A DNA stretch of 64,000 bases. It comes from Deltaproteobacteria bacterium. Lineage in GTDB: Bacteria > Desulfobacterota > Deferrimicrobia > Deferrimicrobiales > Deferrimicrobiaceae. The notes below the pieces were generated by a model. It was given only the letters and a program-made list of their open reading frames with translations, was not told where the DNA came from and ran no database searches. A program made the translations under genes and the position numbers. The DNA is taken from the NCBI GenBank assembly GCA_021815305.1, contig JAKAHC010000002.1:288112-352111 (forward strand), in the 5' to 3' direction. This document shows, one piece after another, positions 1 through 8,219 of the stretch (positions are counted from its first letter, which is position 1; the number at the start of each line of letters is the position of its first letter).

Positions 1-72
1 ACGCAGCGTCCCGTCGTCCCCGAATAGGAAGTTCTCCACCATGAACGTTCGCACCATCTCCAGAGGTTTCAT
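1..72 (-). CDS. acyl carrier protein, N-terminal fragment (cut by window edge)
   Basis: The minus strand from an ATG at 72 reads MKPLEMVRTFMVENFLFGDD and stays open to the window edge (24 codons visible). This opening, with VRTFMVENFLFGDD and then GTLR, is typical of acyl carrier proteins found in exopolysaccharide and exosortase-type loci. The phosphopantetheine-carrying serine would lie outside the window. It starts 34 bp after the DUF362 gene, so it is probably in the same transcript. Family assignment rests on a short N-terminus only. Confidence 0.6.
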   Translation of the reverse strand, partial: MKPLEMVRTFMVENFLFGDDGTLR

Positions 73-106
73 CGGTTCTCCAGTCGTTGGCTTCGGTCCC
101 GCCCCT

Positions 107-1465
107 CTATCCGACGGACCGGAGGTACAGGTATTTCAGCAGACCTTTCGGGTCCCTGCCCCACACAATGTCCCCGCACACCGGGAGTTCCTCGGCCCGC
201 TGCTGCCGTCCCCTGCCGAGGTCGAAGGAGTGCACCGCAACGTCCCCTTCCTTCAGACATCCTCCCGCGGCCTGACACGCCGTTTCCAGGTATTGCCGCA
301 ACGGCCCTTCCCGGAACTCCGGGTCGTGTACCCGGATTCGGGAATTGGGATACAGGAGATATTTCGCGACATGGTAGTCGAGGGCCAGCGGGTCGGTGCT
401 CGCGAGCACGGCGCGCGTCCTGGCAACGGGCGGCTCGGTCCGTGACGAGAGCCCGACCCATTCCGCCGTGGCGACGTTCAGGTCCGCCCTGCGAACGATC
501 GAGAGGAAGGTGCCGACCGCCTTCCCAAGCGCGCCGGGCCGCGGTCCAGGGCGCCATTTGTCGAAAGGAAAGGAGTGGAAATTGTGATATTGGGGCGTGA
601 GCCTGCCGTCGTCGTGCGGATCGGGGCCGCCGGAGAGGTCCGTCACGCCCAGGTAGTTCTTGATCGAACTGGTCAGCCCGCAATACGTGCTGTGATGGTT
701 CACCGCCGCGAAGTTGATGTAGCGCATCTGCCGCCCCGTGTACGTTCCCTTCTCCCAGACTCCCTTGCGGAAATCCACCATGGTGCCCATATCCGTGCGG
801 AAGACGGGATAAGTCATGATCGCCGCGCGGAACCTTCCGCCCGCCAGGCCGTTATCGCAGCGGAGGAGCGGCACTCCGCCGGTCCCGTCGCAGTACACGT
901 ACCCCTCCTCCCCGTCCGCAGGTCCCGAAACCCGCCGACCCCCGGACCGGACGTCGATCCAGTGGCGCGCCGTGAAGCGGTCCCCGTACTTCCTTTTGAT
1001 TAGATCGGTCAAGTCGTTGGCGTTCTTTATACCGGGCAAATCGGAATTGCGTGCAAACGGATGCGCCCAGCCCGCGTTCATGGAATCCCCGGGGGACGGG
1101 CCCCGGTGGCAGTTCTCCGCCACCACCACCTCCCCACGGAAGCCGCCGGGCCTCTCCATGACGATCTCGATGAATCGCCGGAGAGCCGCCAGGTTCGGCG
1201 CCCCCTGGTTCCACCACTGGAAGTTCGGCTTGATCACTACGACGTCCGCTTCACCGACGATTCTGCCGATCCCGCCGAGCATGGCTATGACCTTCTCGAG
1301 ATTCTCGGCCGGAGACCCGTTCACGCTGCGCCAGATCTCCGACGCCGGCCGCGCGGACGCCACTGGGCCGTTGCTTCCGAAAGCCTCGTCGAGGGGGAAA
1401 TCCAAAGAGAGCCATCCCTTCAGGAAAACCAGGTGTCGCAGAAACGCGCGCCGGGAAAAGGCCAC
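107..1465 (-). CDS. DUF362 domain-containing protein with Tat-like signal
   Basis: A 452-residue protein starting at GTG 1465. The N-terminus has a twin-arginine-like motif (SRRAFLRHL, residues 4-12) followed by a hydrophobic stretch, so export by Tat is likely. Residues about 60-400 match the DUF362 pattern: VVIKPNFQWWN, then VVVAENCHRGP, and late SSIKNYLGVTDLSGG and STDPLALDYHVAKYLL. DUF362 proteins are often linked to Fe-S or unknown redox roles, and no ferredoxin-type cysteine cluster is visible here. The stop of the upstream acyltransferase is 3 bp away and an acyl carrier protein follows, which suggests a role in acyl modification of the polysaccharide or a precursor. The reaction is unknown. 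Confidence 0.75.
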   Translation of the reverse strand: MAFSRRAFLRHLVFLKGWLSLDFPLDEAFGSNGPVASARPASEIWRSVNGSPAENLEKVIAMLGGIGRIVGEADVVVIKPNFQWWNQGAPNLAALRRFIEIVMERPGGFRGEVVVAENCHRGPSPGDSMNAGWAHPFARNSDLPGIKNANDLTDLIKRKYGDRFTARHWIDVRSGGRRVSGPADGEEGYVYCDGTGGVPLLRCDNGLAGGRFRAAIMTYPVFRTDMGTMVDFRKGVWEKGTYTGRQMRYINFAAVNHHSTYCGLTSSIKNYLGVTDLSGGPDPHDDGRLTPQYHNFHSFPFDKWRPGPRPGALGKAVGTFLSIVRRADLNVATAEWVGLSSRTEPPVARTRAVLASTDPLALDYHVAKYLLYPNSRIRVHDPEFREGPLRQYLETACQAAGGCLKEGDVAVHSFDLGRGRQQRAEELPVCGDIVWGRDPKGLLKYLYLRSVG

Positions 1466-1468
1466 GTC

Positions 1469-1969
1469 CTATTTCTTGCCCGGCAGGGGACGGATCCCCT
1501 TCACGAATTCCTCGTATTCGTGTTCCGCTGTCAGAGGAACCGTGGCGATCCCTAACGGTCCCGCCTGGGGAGATCCCCAGATCGTGCGGCGGGGTACGTT
1601 GCGGCTGACCACGGTTCCGGCGCGGATGACGCTGCCCTCTCCGATCCGGACATTCGGAAGGATGACGCAGTGGGGGCCGACGAATACGTCCTTCTCGATC
1701 ACGACAGGACCGGCAGTCTGGTCCGCCCGGCGGGGCCCCCAGTAGAAATGGGTGAAGATGGAGGTGCGAAACCCCACGCTGCTGTTGTCTCCGATCGTCA
1801 CCGCTTCCGGGTGCAGTTCGTCGATGTAGACCAGTTGGCTGATCCAGACCCCGCGGCCAATCTTCGCCCCCCTCAGGCGGTGCAGGAGCGGGCGGGTGGA
1901 GCCCCCCCCCGGCATCACGAACGCCAATTTGTGAAGCACCCGCCGAAAGAGATGGACGATGCCCGTCAC
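1469..1969 (-). CDS. hexapeptide-repeat (left-handed beta-helix) acyltransferase
   Basis: The frame is open up to 2140, but the N-terminal part of that is arginine-rich noise. I place the start at GTG 1969 (about 166 residues), which overlaps the stop of an 18-codon upstream ORF by 4 bp (GTGA). The protein has imperfect hexapeptide repeats (AKIGRGVWISQLVYI, VTIGDNSSVG, VIEKDVFVGPHCVILPNVRIGEGSVIRAGTVVSRNV) and ends in the usual WGSPQAGPLG-type cap. Such enzymes O- or N-acetylate sugars in the cytoplasm. It is 3 bp from the DUF362 gene and close to the acyl carrier protein, so it probably adds an acyl group to a glycan building block. The start is uncertain. Confidence 0.7.
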   Translation of the reverse strand: MTGIVHLFRRVLHKLAFVMPGGGSTRPLLHRLRGAKIGRGVWISQLVYIDELHPEAVTIGDNSSVGFRTSIFTHFYWGPRRADQTAGPVVIEKDVFVGPHCVILPNVRIGEGSVIRAGTVVSRNVPRRTIWGSPQAGPLGIATVPLTAEHEYEEFVKGIRPLPGKK

Positions 1970-2022
1970 GACGGCACCGGAGACGGGGCGGTATCCGTCC
2001 CGAAAACGAAGGTTATCTGCAT
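1966..2022 (-). CDS. 18-codon upstream ORF coupled to the acyltransferase
   Basis: A strong Shine-Dalgarno (GGGAGGCGAACC before ATG 2022) precedes an 18-codon ORF, MQITFVFGTDTAPSPVPS. Its TGA overlaps the GTG start of the acyltransferase in a GTGA arrangement. The acyltransferase has no good ribosome site of its own, so translational coupling from this short ORF is plausible. The alternative is that this is the true N-terminus of the acyltransferase and a frameshift separates the two. Confidence 0.4.
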   Translation of the reverse strand: MQITFVFGTDTAPSPVPS

Positions 2023-2411
2023 GGTTCGCCTCCCGGGTGCATGCCGCGCTCCCGCGAGCGGCAGCGTGTGAACGATCCGGCGGACGACTCCGCCCCCCGA
2101 ATCGCGGTGCCCGGCCCCGTGCGAATCGATTTTCCGCCAACGGAATGTAATCATGAACAGGTTAGTCGCCGGCACACGAACGCACAAGATGAAGATCTCA
2201 GATGAAGATCTCAGCGCCAGGGTCACGCCCCGCCGCCGGCCTGTTGGCGCCTGTCCGACCGGGCATGACAGGAGTGTGCGGGAAATCGGAATCCGTACGG
2301 CCGCGGGACGTCAAGGAATTGTGGATTGGCTCAGGATTCGCTCACCGCAGCGCCGCGGGCGTCCGAACGGAACCGGCTAGAGATGGCACTGCCCCAGCGT
2401 GATCACCCGGA
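2023..2411. other. intergenic region, no gene recognised
   Basis: About 390 bp between the sugar transferase stop and the acyltransferase leader. It must hold the minus-strand promoter of the acyltransferase-DUF362-ACP transcript if that is separate. I see no convincing -35/-10 or -24/-12 pair. It contains a 13-bp tandem duplication at 2187-2212. Short ORFs here have no recognisable product. Confidence 0.4.
2187..2212. repeat. 13-bp perfect tandem duplication
   Basis: The unit agatgaagatctc occurs twice back to back. It lies in intergenic DNA upstream of the acyltransferase leader, and no function is apparent. Confidence 0.7.
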
Positions 2412-3605
2412 CTAGGAACGGACCCTCGTTCTCATCCAACCGCGGACCACTCCCCCCTCCGTAACCTGCTCGACAATGGCGGGGATCGTCTTCAGGAAGA
2501 TCGTGACGTCGAGCCAGAACGTGCGCTTCTTCGTGTAGGAGATGTCCAGCCGAACCATTTCCTTGAAGGTGGTCTTGTTCTTTCCGCTGACCTGCCACAG
2601 ACCGGTGAGGCCCGGCATCACGTCGAAACGGCGCTTCTGCCAGGACTGGTATGCCTCGGCCTCATACGGCACGCAAGGGCGAGGTCCCACCAGACTCATT
2701 TCGCCGCAAATCACGTTGATCAACTGCGGCAGTTCGTCGATCCCGGTCTTCCGGAGGATCGTCCCGAAAGGAATGATCCTGGGGTCCTTCTTGTTGTCAA
2801 GCTTCGTCATGGCTTTTTCGCTGTTGATCAGATTGTGAAGATAATCCTGGTGGACCGCGGTGTTGGCGTTCACATACATCGTGCGGAACTTCCAAATCAT
2901 GAACCTCTTCCCGAAAAGCCCGATCCGTTCCTGGCGGAAGAACAGAGGGCCAGGCGACGCGATCTCGATCAGCAGCGCGACGAGAAGGAGCAACGGCGAC
3001 AGGAGGATCAACGCCAGGATCGAACCGAGAATATCGATGCCGCGCTTCCATGCGGGAATGCGCCCAAGCGCGGTCGCCCTCAGATCGCGTGTGCGGTCGC
3101 CCCGCCGCTGCTGCACAGGAAAGGGAATCGACTCGCTTGCAAAGCCTTCCCTTCTGTCGGTCCGACGATTCCAGGACTTCGGAACGCTCGGCGGATCCGC
3201 AGCAGGGTCGGACACCCACGAGGACGGGTAGGAGTAGATGTTGAAGTAGAACGGATGCACGCCGGGACCGAGGTTCCGCAAGACGTCATTCACGAACTTC
3301 AGGGCATCCTTAGAACCCGTATAGGACAGGACGACCCCGATCTTCCCCTCCTTGAGGAACCCGGCATCGTCCGTAGTCCGAATTCGGTTCGCAATTCTGG
3401 AGATCAGCAAACTGGTGGAACCACGGTCCCCGCCATCGGCGCTGTTCTCGAAGACGACAAGCGAGAACCCTTGTCCGGTGCGATCCGTACGGTCCCTCTC
3501 GCGCGTGAGGATATGCGCGAACTCTCTGCTTGAGTAGAAACGTCGCGGTTCCTCAACGTCCCGGAAACGCTCCGCAAACTGTATCTCTTCCGTGCATACG
3601 TTCAT
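2412..3605 (-). CDS. polyprenyl-phosphate sugar phosphotransferase with N-terminal GGDEF-like domain
   Basis: Initiates glycan assembly by moving a sugar-1-phosphate onto undecaprenyl phosphate at the inner membrane. ATG 3605 (397 residues) is preferred over GTG 3638 because GGAAAGGG precedes it. The C-terminal half is a full bacterial sugar transferase domain: KRGIDILGS and one hydrophobic helix, FFRQERIGLFGKRFMIWKFRTM in two parts, GIDELPQLINVICGEMSLVGPRP, then PGLTGLWQVSGK. Residues about 20-140 have the spacing of a degenerate GGDEF fold (FSLVVFENS, ISRIANRIRTTD, GKIGVVLSY) but no GGDEF signature, so it should not make cyclic di-GMP. A sigma-54 promoter sits 60-76 bp upstream. It is the only initiating transferase in the window. 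Confidence 0.88.
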   Translation of the reverse strand: MNVCTEEIQFAERFRDVEEPRRFYSSREFAHILTRERDRTDRTGQGFSLVVFENSADGGDRGSTSLLISRIANRIRTTDDAGFLKEGKIGVVLSYTGSKDALKFVNDVLRNLGPGVHPFYFNIYSYPSSWVSDPAADPPSVPKSWNRRTDRREGFASESIPFPVQQRRGDRTRDLRATALGRIPAWKRGIDILGSILALILLSPLLLLVALLIEIASPGPLFFRQERIGLFGKRFMIWKFRTMYVNANTAVHQDYLHNLINSEKAMTKLDNKKDPRIIPFGTILRKTGIDELPQLINVICGEMSLVGPRPCVPYEAEAYQSWQKRRFDVMPGLTGLWQVSGKNKTTFKEMVRLDISYTKKRTFWLDVTIFLKTIPAIVEQVTEGGVVRGWMRTRVRS

Positions 3606-3665
3606 GATCGAAACCCTTTCCCGGAGATCGCTTCCCACGTGATAACTATCTTTTGGGCTTAACTA

Positions 3666-3681
3666 AGCAATCCTAATGCCA
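3666..3681 (-). promoter_or_regulatory. sigma-54 promoter for the sugar transferase
   Basis: The minus strand reads TGGCATTAGGATTGCT, with GG and GC separated by exactly ten bases, against the consensus TGGCACG-N4-TTGCW. It lies about 60 bp upstream of the sugar transferase ATG in an AT-rich, gene-free stretch (3606-3892). The locus encodes its own sigma-54 activator at 33052-34530, which makes this a probable target. Confidence 0.7.
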
Positions 3682-3892
3682 TCTCCTTGGGTTGGGATTC
3701 CGAGTCTAATACATCGATTTTACTATATAATATTCTAAATGTACCCAATCGGATCGAACAGCATCTTCCCCGTTGGAGAATCGGGTACTAATAATTCCAG
3801 TTTTTTCCCTATAAAGGGCAACGCATCTGCCGCGTACTGCTCTCTGGCAATGCCAGAACGGCAAACCCCGGTATCGCTGTGTTCTTCCGGCT

Positions 3893-5395
3893 TCAATACT
3901 CCTTTCCTCCGTTCAGCACCTTCCTGCTGATCGGAGGAATGACACCCAATACTGGCAGGTTCAGGTACCTCGCCGCGTCGTCCCGGTTTCGGAAGGAATC
4001 GTCGGTATACTCTGCGATGAACGCGAGTCCCAGGCTGAAGACGATGCTCAGAATGAACGCTATGGCGCCGAGGGTCATCTTCTTCTTGTAATCCGGATAG
4101 ATCGCTGGCCGAGCCGGTTCGATGACCTTGATGTTCTCTTCCTTGCGCGTTTCGTCGCTGTTGATCATCCGAACGTTCACGAGCTGTTCCCTGAGCATCA
4201 GGTATTCCCGTTCCCGATCGTTGACTTCCTTGGTAAGGTTCGCCAAGGTAAAGGCGTTTCTCATCAGTCTCTTGAGGTTTCTCTTGACCTCCTGCATCTG
4301 CTCGGACAGTCTTTCTTCCTTCATCTTGAGCCCGTCTAGGACCCTCTGCGTATTCGGCTGTACGGGCTTCGGAGCCGCCGCAGGTTTTCTCCTCGGCGGC
4401 GGCGCGTCCAGCTTTCGCTGCCGGGACAACTCCTCCTTCAGGCTCTTCACCCGGTCGCTGAGCCGCCGGACGTCGGGATGGTTTTCCGTGTAGCGGCTCC
4501 TGGCGTTCTGAAGGTCATCCATCGCCTTCTTCAGCTCCAAGCTCAATTGCCGGACCGCCGGGTTTTCTTCCGGCGCAAGCAAGGCCCCCTCCTCGTCGCT
4601 CGCTTTGCCTGTCGAGGACGAAGGTATGAGAAGTATTCCGTTCTCTATGTTTTTTATGGTATCCTGTGTCTTTTCATACTGGCTCTGGTATTCAGCCAAC
4701 TTCTTCCGTTGCTCGGCGATTTCGCTCTCGATCGACATCAGGGACACCGCATTTTCTCTCTGACCGAATTCGCTCAACTTGTCTTGCGCGATGCGCAGCC
4801 TCTCCTCGGCCAACTTGAAATCCGAGTTCGCAGATTTATAGATATCCTGCACCTTGTTCGAAAAGAGCGGATTGATATAGTTGATATACGTCAACGCGAT
4901 TGCGTTCGCTATTTTCGACGACAGGACCGAGGAGTTCGAATACGCCGTAATCTGGATCATGTTCGTTCCGCGGATCACGTCGACGGACGTGATCTGATAC
5001 AGCGTATCCATCGCCTCCTCGAAAGGATCGGTGTTGATGTTGAAGATCTTCCGCAGGAGCCTACGGGAAAGGGACGGCGTCCCCAATACATCCTGCAGAT
5101 GAAGGTCCCGTACGACCTGTTCATAGATTCTCTGACTCTGGATGATCTCCTTTTGGTTGTTCACAAAGAATATGCTGCTCTTCAGGTCCGCCAGGTACGG
5201 GCTATCCCCTTTCGGCACGGGAGGCATGTTAATAATGATTCGCGTGGAAGACCTATATGCGGAGGGCATGTAGTAGATGCTTACGGCACTTGTGATCAAT
5301 ACGCTCAAGAAGCCTATTATTATTATCAGCTTCCGCGCGGATATGATCTCCAGGAAATTCTTCAGGACATCGTCTTTGGGGTCTTCGCGTTCCAT
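3893..5395 (-). CDS. Wzz/GumC-type polysaccharide chain-length determinant
   Basis: A 500-residue polysaccharide co-polymerase. It has an N-terminal membrane helix (LIIIIGFLSVLITSAVSIYY, about residues 28-47), a periplasmic region with long coiled-coil segments (about 180-420), and a C-terminal helix (LGAIAFILSIVFSLGLAFIA) followed by a short cytoplasmic tail with DDAARYLNLPVLGVIP. It controls chain length and works with the BY-kinase encoded 5 bp upstream (5401-6195). An uncommon proline/lysine-rich insert (PPPRRKPAAAPKP) lies between two coiled-coil arms near residue 330. No kinase domain is fused to it, so kinase and co-polymerase are separate proteins here. Confidence 0.9.
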   Translation of the reverse strand: MEREDPKDDVLKNFLEIISARKLIIIIGFLSVLITSAVSIYYMPSAYRSSTRIIINMPPVPKGDSPYLADLKSSIFFVNNQKEIIQSQRIYEQVVRDLHLQDVLGTPSLSRRLLRKIFNINTDPFEEAMDTLYQITSVDVIRGTNMIQITAYSNSSVLSSKIANAIALTYINYINPLFSNKVQDIYKSANSDFKLAEERLRIAQDKLSEFGQRENAVSLMSIESEIAEQRKKLAEYQSQYEKTQDTIKNIENGILLIPSSSTGKASDEEGALLAPEENPAVRQLSLELKKAMDDLQNARSRYTENHPDVRRLSDRVKSLKEELSRQRKLDAPPPRRKPAAAPKPVQPNTQRVLDGLKMKEERLSEQMQEVKRNLKRLMRNAFTLANLTKEVNDREREYLMLREQLVNVRMINSDETRKEENIKVIEPARPAIYPDYKKKMTLGAIAFILSIVFSLGLAFIAEYTDDSFRNRDDAARYLNLPVLGVIPPISRKVLNGGKEY

Positions 5396-5400
5396 CTATC

Positions 5401-6195
5401 CTACTCCTTCTCGAACGAACCGGCGATACGTTCCACCTGCGCCGCCTTCGCGTAATAACGATGGTAACCGTGGTACAATTCCTTCGGCACCTTGCAATAG
5501 TTGAGCACGACTCCTATGATCTTCCTTTCTTGCAACGTGTTGATGGTTTTGTCGAGTACTTCTCTCTTCGTATCACCTATCCTTACAACGAGGATCACTC
5601 CGTCCACAAGGTCGGAGATCATGAGGGAATCCGCCAGCAACTGCACCGGTCCGGTGTCGAAAATTACGAAGCAATCCTTGTGCAACTGCCGGATATCCCG
5701 AATCAGACGCTGCAGCTTCTCCGTCGAAAGCCCCTCCATGTTCTTATCCGACGGGAGACCCGCGGGCATGAACAGAAGATTCTGCAGATGCGTCCTGTAC
5801 AGTACATCCGTCACCTTGATATCTTTTGCGCAAAACGTCGTCAAACCTTCCCGCTCCCTGCCGATTCCGAACAGGAGATGGAGCGACGGATTCCTGAGGT
5901 CGCTGTCGATGAGGACCACTTGGTCCGACACGGACTGCGCCATGCTGACCGCAAGATTTGAAGAGACGAACGTCTTCCCCTCTTCCGGCAGCGCACTGGT
6001 GATCAGGAGCGTCCGGCATGCCCGGTCCTTTCCCGACCGCAGCACCATCGTGCGGATGATCTTGAACTGCTCGGCCACGAAGGACGACGGCCGGTAGAGC
6101 GAGAAGAGGAATTTCTTCCCATTCTCCGCCTTCCGTTTTTCGCGCTTCCGGAAGCTCCGTTCCTTGTATCTGCGCCAGAATCCGGGTGCTTTCAA
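5401..6195 (-). CDS. BY-type tyrosine kinase (CpsD/CapB family)
   Basis: A 264-residue cytoplasmic ATPase/tyrosine autokinase partner of the Wzz protein. Walker A is SALPEEGKTFVSSNLA (residues 67-82), with Glu where the first Gly of GEGK[ST] is usual. Walker A' is VVLIDSDLRNPSLH and Walker B is CFVIFDTGP. The C-terminus has a tyrosine cluster (YHGYHRYYAK) typical of autophosphorylation sites. The start is TTG 6195: an in-frame TAG lies just upstream, no ATG fits, and AAAGG precedes it at a suitable distance. It is 5 bp from the Wzz-like gene and clearly in one transcript. Confidence 0.88.
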   Translation of the reverse strand: MKAPGFWRRYKERSFRKREKRKAENGKKFLFSLYRPSSFVAEQFKIIRTMVLRSGKDRACRTLLITSALPEEGKTFVSSNLAVSMAQSVSDQVVLIDSDLRNPSLHLLFGIGREREGLTTFCAKDIKVTDVLYRTHLQNLLFMPAGLPSDKNMEGLSTEKLQRLIRDIRQLHKDCFVIFDTGPVQLLADSLMISDLVDGVILVVRIGDTKREVLDKTINTLQERKIIGVVLNYCKVPKELYHGYHRYYAKAAQVERIAGSFEKE

Positions 6196-6593
6196 GTCGA
6201 TGCCTTTCTATCGGGAATTTTGGCTCCGTGGATCTCGTACGCATCCCGTCCCATTCTCACAGCCGGGTCGAATCCGCTCTGGAGAGACCTCGGGACGCCG
6301 TCATCGCCGTCCCGGGCAGGACATCGGGCGCGCGCCCTCGACGGCGAAGTTCATCGACATTCCGGCCGCAGGTGGCGTTCAACCCTTGCACAATGGCGTC
6401 GGACGGTAGGGAAGTCACCGCTGGATCCACAACGCCCGAGGCGTTCGCAGAGTGTTTTAAAACCGAACATCCGGAGGCCGGACTCTCACTGCAGTTGGTA
6501 TGAAAGCGGAGGGCAGGTCAGGGAAACGCATCGCGATTTCGTCACCGGCTGCGGACCGCCACCGATATCATCGGGGCGTGGAACGCGGCGGCC
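6196..6593. other. intergenic region, no gene recognised
   Basis: About 400 bp between the BY-kinase start and the stop of the secreted beta-helix gene. It should contain the kinase-wzz promoter. I looked for sigma-54 GG-N10-GC pairs and a sigma-70 pair on the minus strand and found none that are convincing. No hairpin with a T-run is obvious. Confidence 0.4.
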
Positions 6594-8213
6594 TTACGGA
6601 GAGTACGAGTAGTCCAGAATCTTGACGTTCATCGGCGAGGCCGGAATTCGCGATGCACATGCAAGTTCGTACGCGCCGATGTCGAAATACGGGAGTAGTC
6701 CTCCGCCGGTATTTTTCTTGGCGGGAAAATCGCACCTGGAATTTCCCTCGATGTCCGTCGGCGGAACCCTGAACTCGCTAGTACCTGCGTCCACGCACGG
6801 GCTGGAAGAGAGCACGCGGAAATCCCCGCTGGCGGGATCCTCGAATTTCGGGTCGCCGGCAACCGAGTGCGATCCCGGTCCGGTCGCGGTTCCCACACGG
6901 TTCTGATAGCAGTTGTAGTCGATTTCTCCGCCGGTTGACGTACCGTCCACGAGAATGCTCGACTTCGAGCCGCCGATACTGAAGATATTGTTTTTCACCT
7001 TTGCGAAGGACGCTCCATGGATCAGTTGCAGAGCGTCGTATCCGGTGTTCATGTAGATCGTATTATTGTAGAACATCACGTTTGTGACGCCATCGAAATA
7101 GAATGGAACCCTATAGGAGCCATGCGTTCCTATATTATAAAACAGGTTATTGTAATAGGTCTGATCTGTGGATATGCCGGACGCGTATCCAGGCTTTGCT
7201 TTGCTTTCAAATATGCCGAATCCAGCATTGTATACATAATTGTTGTACCATTTGTTCCGTGCATGCGGTTCGCCATGGTTGGCCCAGTAATAACTATAAA
7301 TAGCTTCATCATAGATATCATGTATTACATTATTATATATTTTAGAATCCGTATTCGAGCTCAATGCAATACCCGTACTCGAATTCCAAATGATGTTGTC
7401 TCTAATGATATTGTTCTTGCCGCTACCGACATCGATGCCAAGTTCGTTGCCGTAGGAGCGGTTCCCTACAATCACCAGGTTGTCCGCCTGCTCGCTCGCA
7501 ATCCCCGCAAACCCGGGGAAGTTGTAGGCTGTGCACGCGGTTACCGTAATTCGCTGGGGACGTCCTCCGTCCCATTGGTAAATATCGATCCCGGAGGGAT
7601 TCGCCGCATCGTGGACCGTGCAGTTGTCGATGACGACGTCGTGTGCGTTCCCCCGTATCTGGATCGATTCGCCTCCCGTATCGTGCACGAGCAGATTCTT
7701 CAGCATTATGTTCGACGACGCGACGGCGTTGTTCCCCTCGGCATGTTCGACCAGAACGCCCCACCCAACGCTGTTGTTCCGTATCTCCAACCCGTCGAAC
7801 TGGATATACCGCTCGCCGTGAATACTGATCACTCCGTGCCAGCCTTCGTTGCCCGTCCCGTCGATGATTACCGCGTCTCCCGGATACGGCTTGAACGTGA
7901 TATAGCTCCCCGCCGCGCCGGAGGCTCGGATCGTCACGTTCTCCACGTAGGTTCCGTTTCGTATATAGACGGTATCGCCTGCGTGCACCAGATCCGCCGC
8001 CCGCTGCACCGTAAGCAGCGGCGCTCTCATCGAACCGGAATTCGCGTCATTGCCATTCTTGGCAACGTAGAGATCGGCAGCGTTTGCGCCGCCGCAGACG
8101 AGCACCAGGAACGCGGCGGCATACATGAGCCGCCGCGCGATTCCGGTGCCGGAGGAGCAGACCCGCGAACGAACGGGCATGCCGATGCGATCGGGCCTGT
8201 TACGCAGCCGCAT
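6594..8213 (-). CDS. secreted right-handed parallel beta-helix protein
   Basis: A 539-residue ORF. The signal peptide lies near residues 30-46 (YAAAFLVLVCGGANAAD), so the true start may be the ATG at residue 12 or 30. The mature protein begins DLYVAKNGNDANSG and carries a long series of beta-helix rungs with N-ladders (SNIMLKNLLVHD, IIRDNIIWNSSTGI, NVMFYNNTIYMN), then a DIGAYE-type closing segment. This architecture is typical of polysaccharide lyases, epimerases and adhesion proteins acting outside the cytoplasm. Its position in the locus suggests that it cleaves or remodels the nascent polymer. No specific catalytic motif can be assigned. It lies 6 bp from the other secreted beta-helix gene. 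Confidence 0.78.
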   Translation of the reverse strand: MRLRNRPDRIGMPVRSRVCSSGTGIARRLMYAAAFLVLVCGGANAADLYVAKNGNDANSGSMRAPLLTVQRAADLVHAGDTVYIRNGTYVENVTIRASGAAGSYITFKPYPGDAVIIDGTGNEGWHGVISIHGERYIQFDGLEIRNNSVGWGVLVEHAEGNNAVASSNIMLKNLLVHDTGGESIQIRGNAHDVVIDNCTVHDAANPSGIDIYQWDGGRPQRITVTACTAYNFPGFAGIASEQADNLVIVGNRSYGNELGIDVGSGKNNIIRDNIIWNSSTGIALSSNTDSKIYNNVIHDIYDEAIYSYYWANHGEPHARNKWYNNYVYNAGFGIFESKAKPGYASGISTDQTYYNNLFYNIGTHGSYRVPFYFDGVTNVMFYNNTIYMNTGYDALQLIHGASFAKVKNNIFSIGGSKSSILVDGTSTGGEIDYNCYQNRVGTATGPGSHSVAGDPKFEDPASGDFRVLSSSPCVDAGTSEFRVPPTDIEGNSRCDFPAKKNTGGGLLPYFDIGAYELACASRIPASPMNVKILDYSYSP

Positions 8214-8219
8214 TCCCGG

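Noticed and set aside
2383-2398. TGGCACTGCCCCAGCG as a plus-strand sigma-54 promoter
   Set aside because: Spacing fits, but the -12 element is poor and no plus-strand gene follows.
3790-3815. ccctataaaggg hairpin next to a T-run as a terminator
   Set aside because: The T-run precedes the hairpin on the plus strand, and on the minus strand the hairpin is followed by A residues, so it does not form an intrinsic terminator in either direction.
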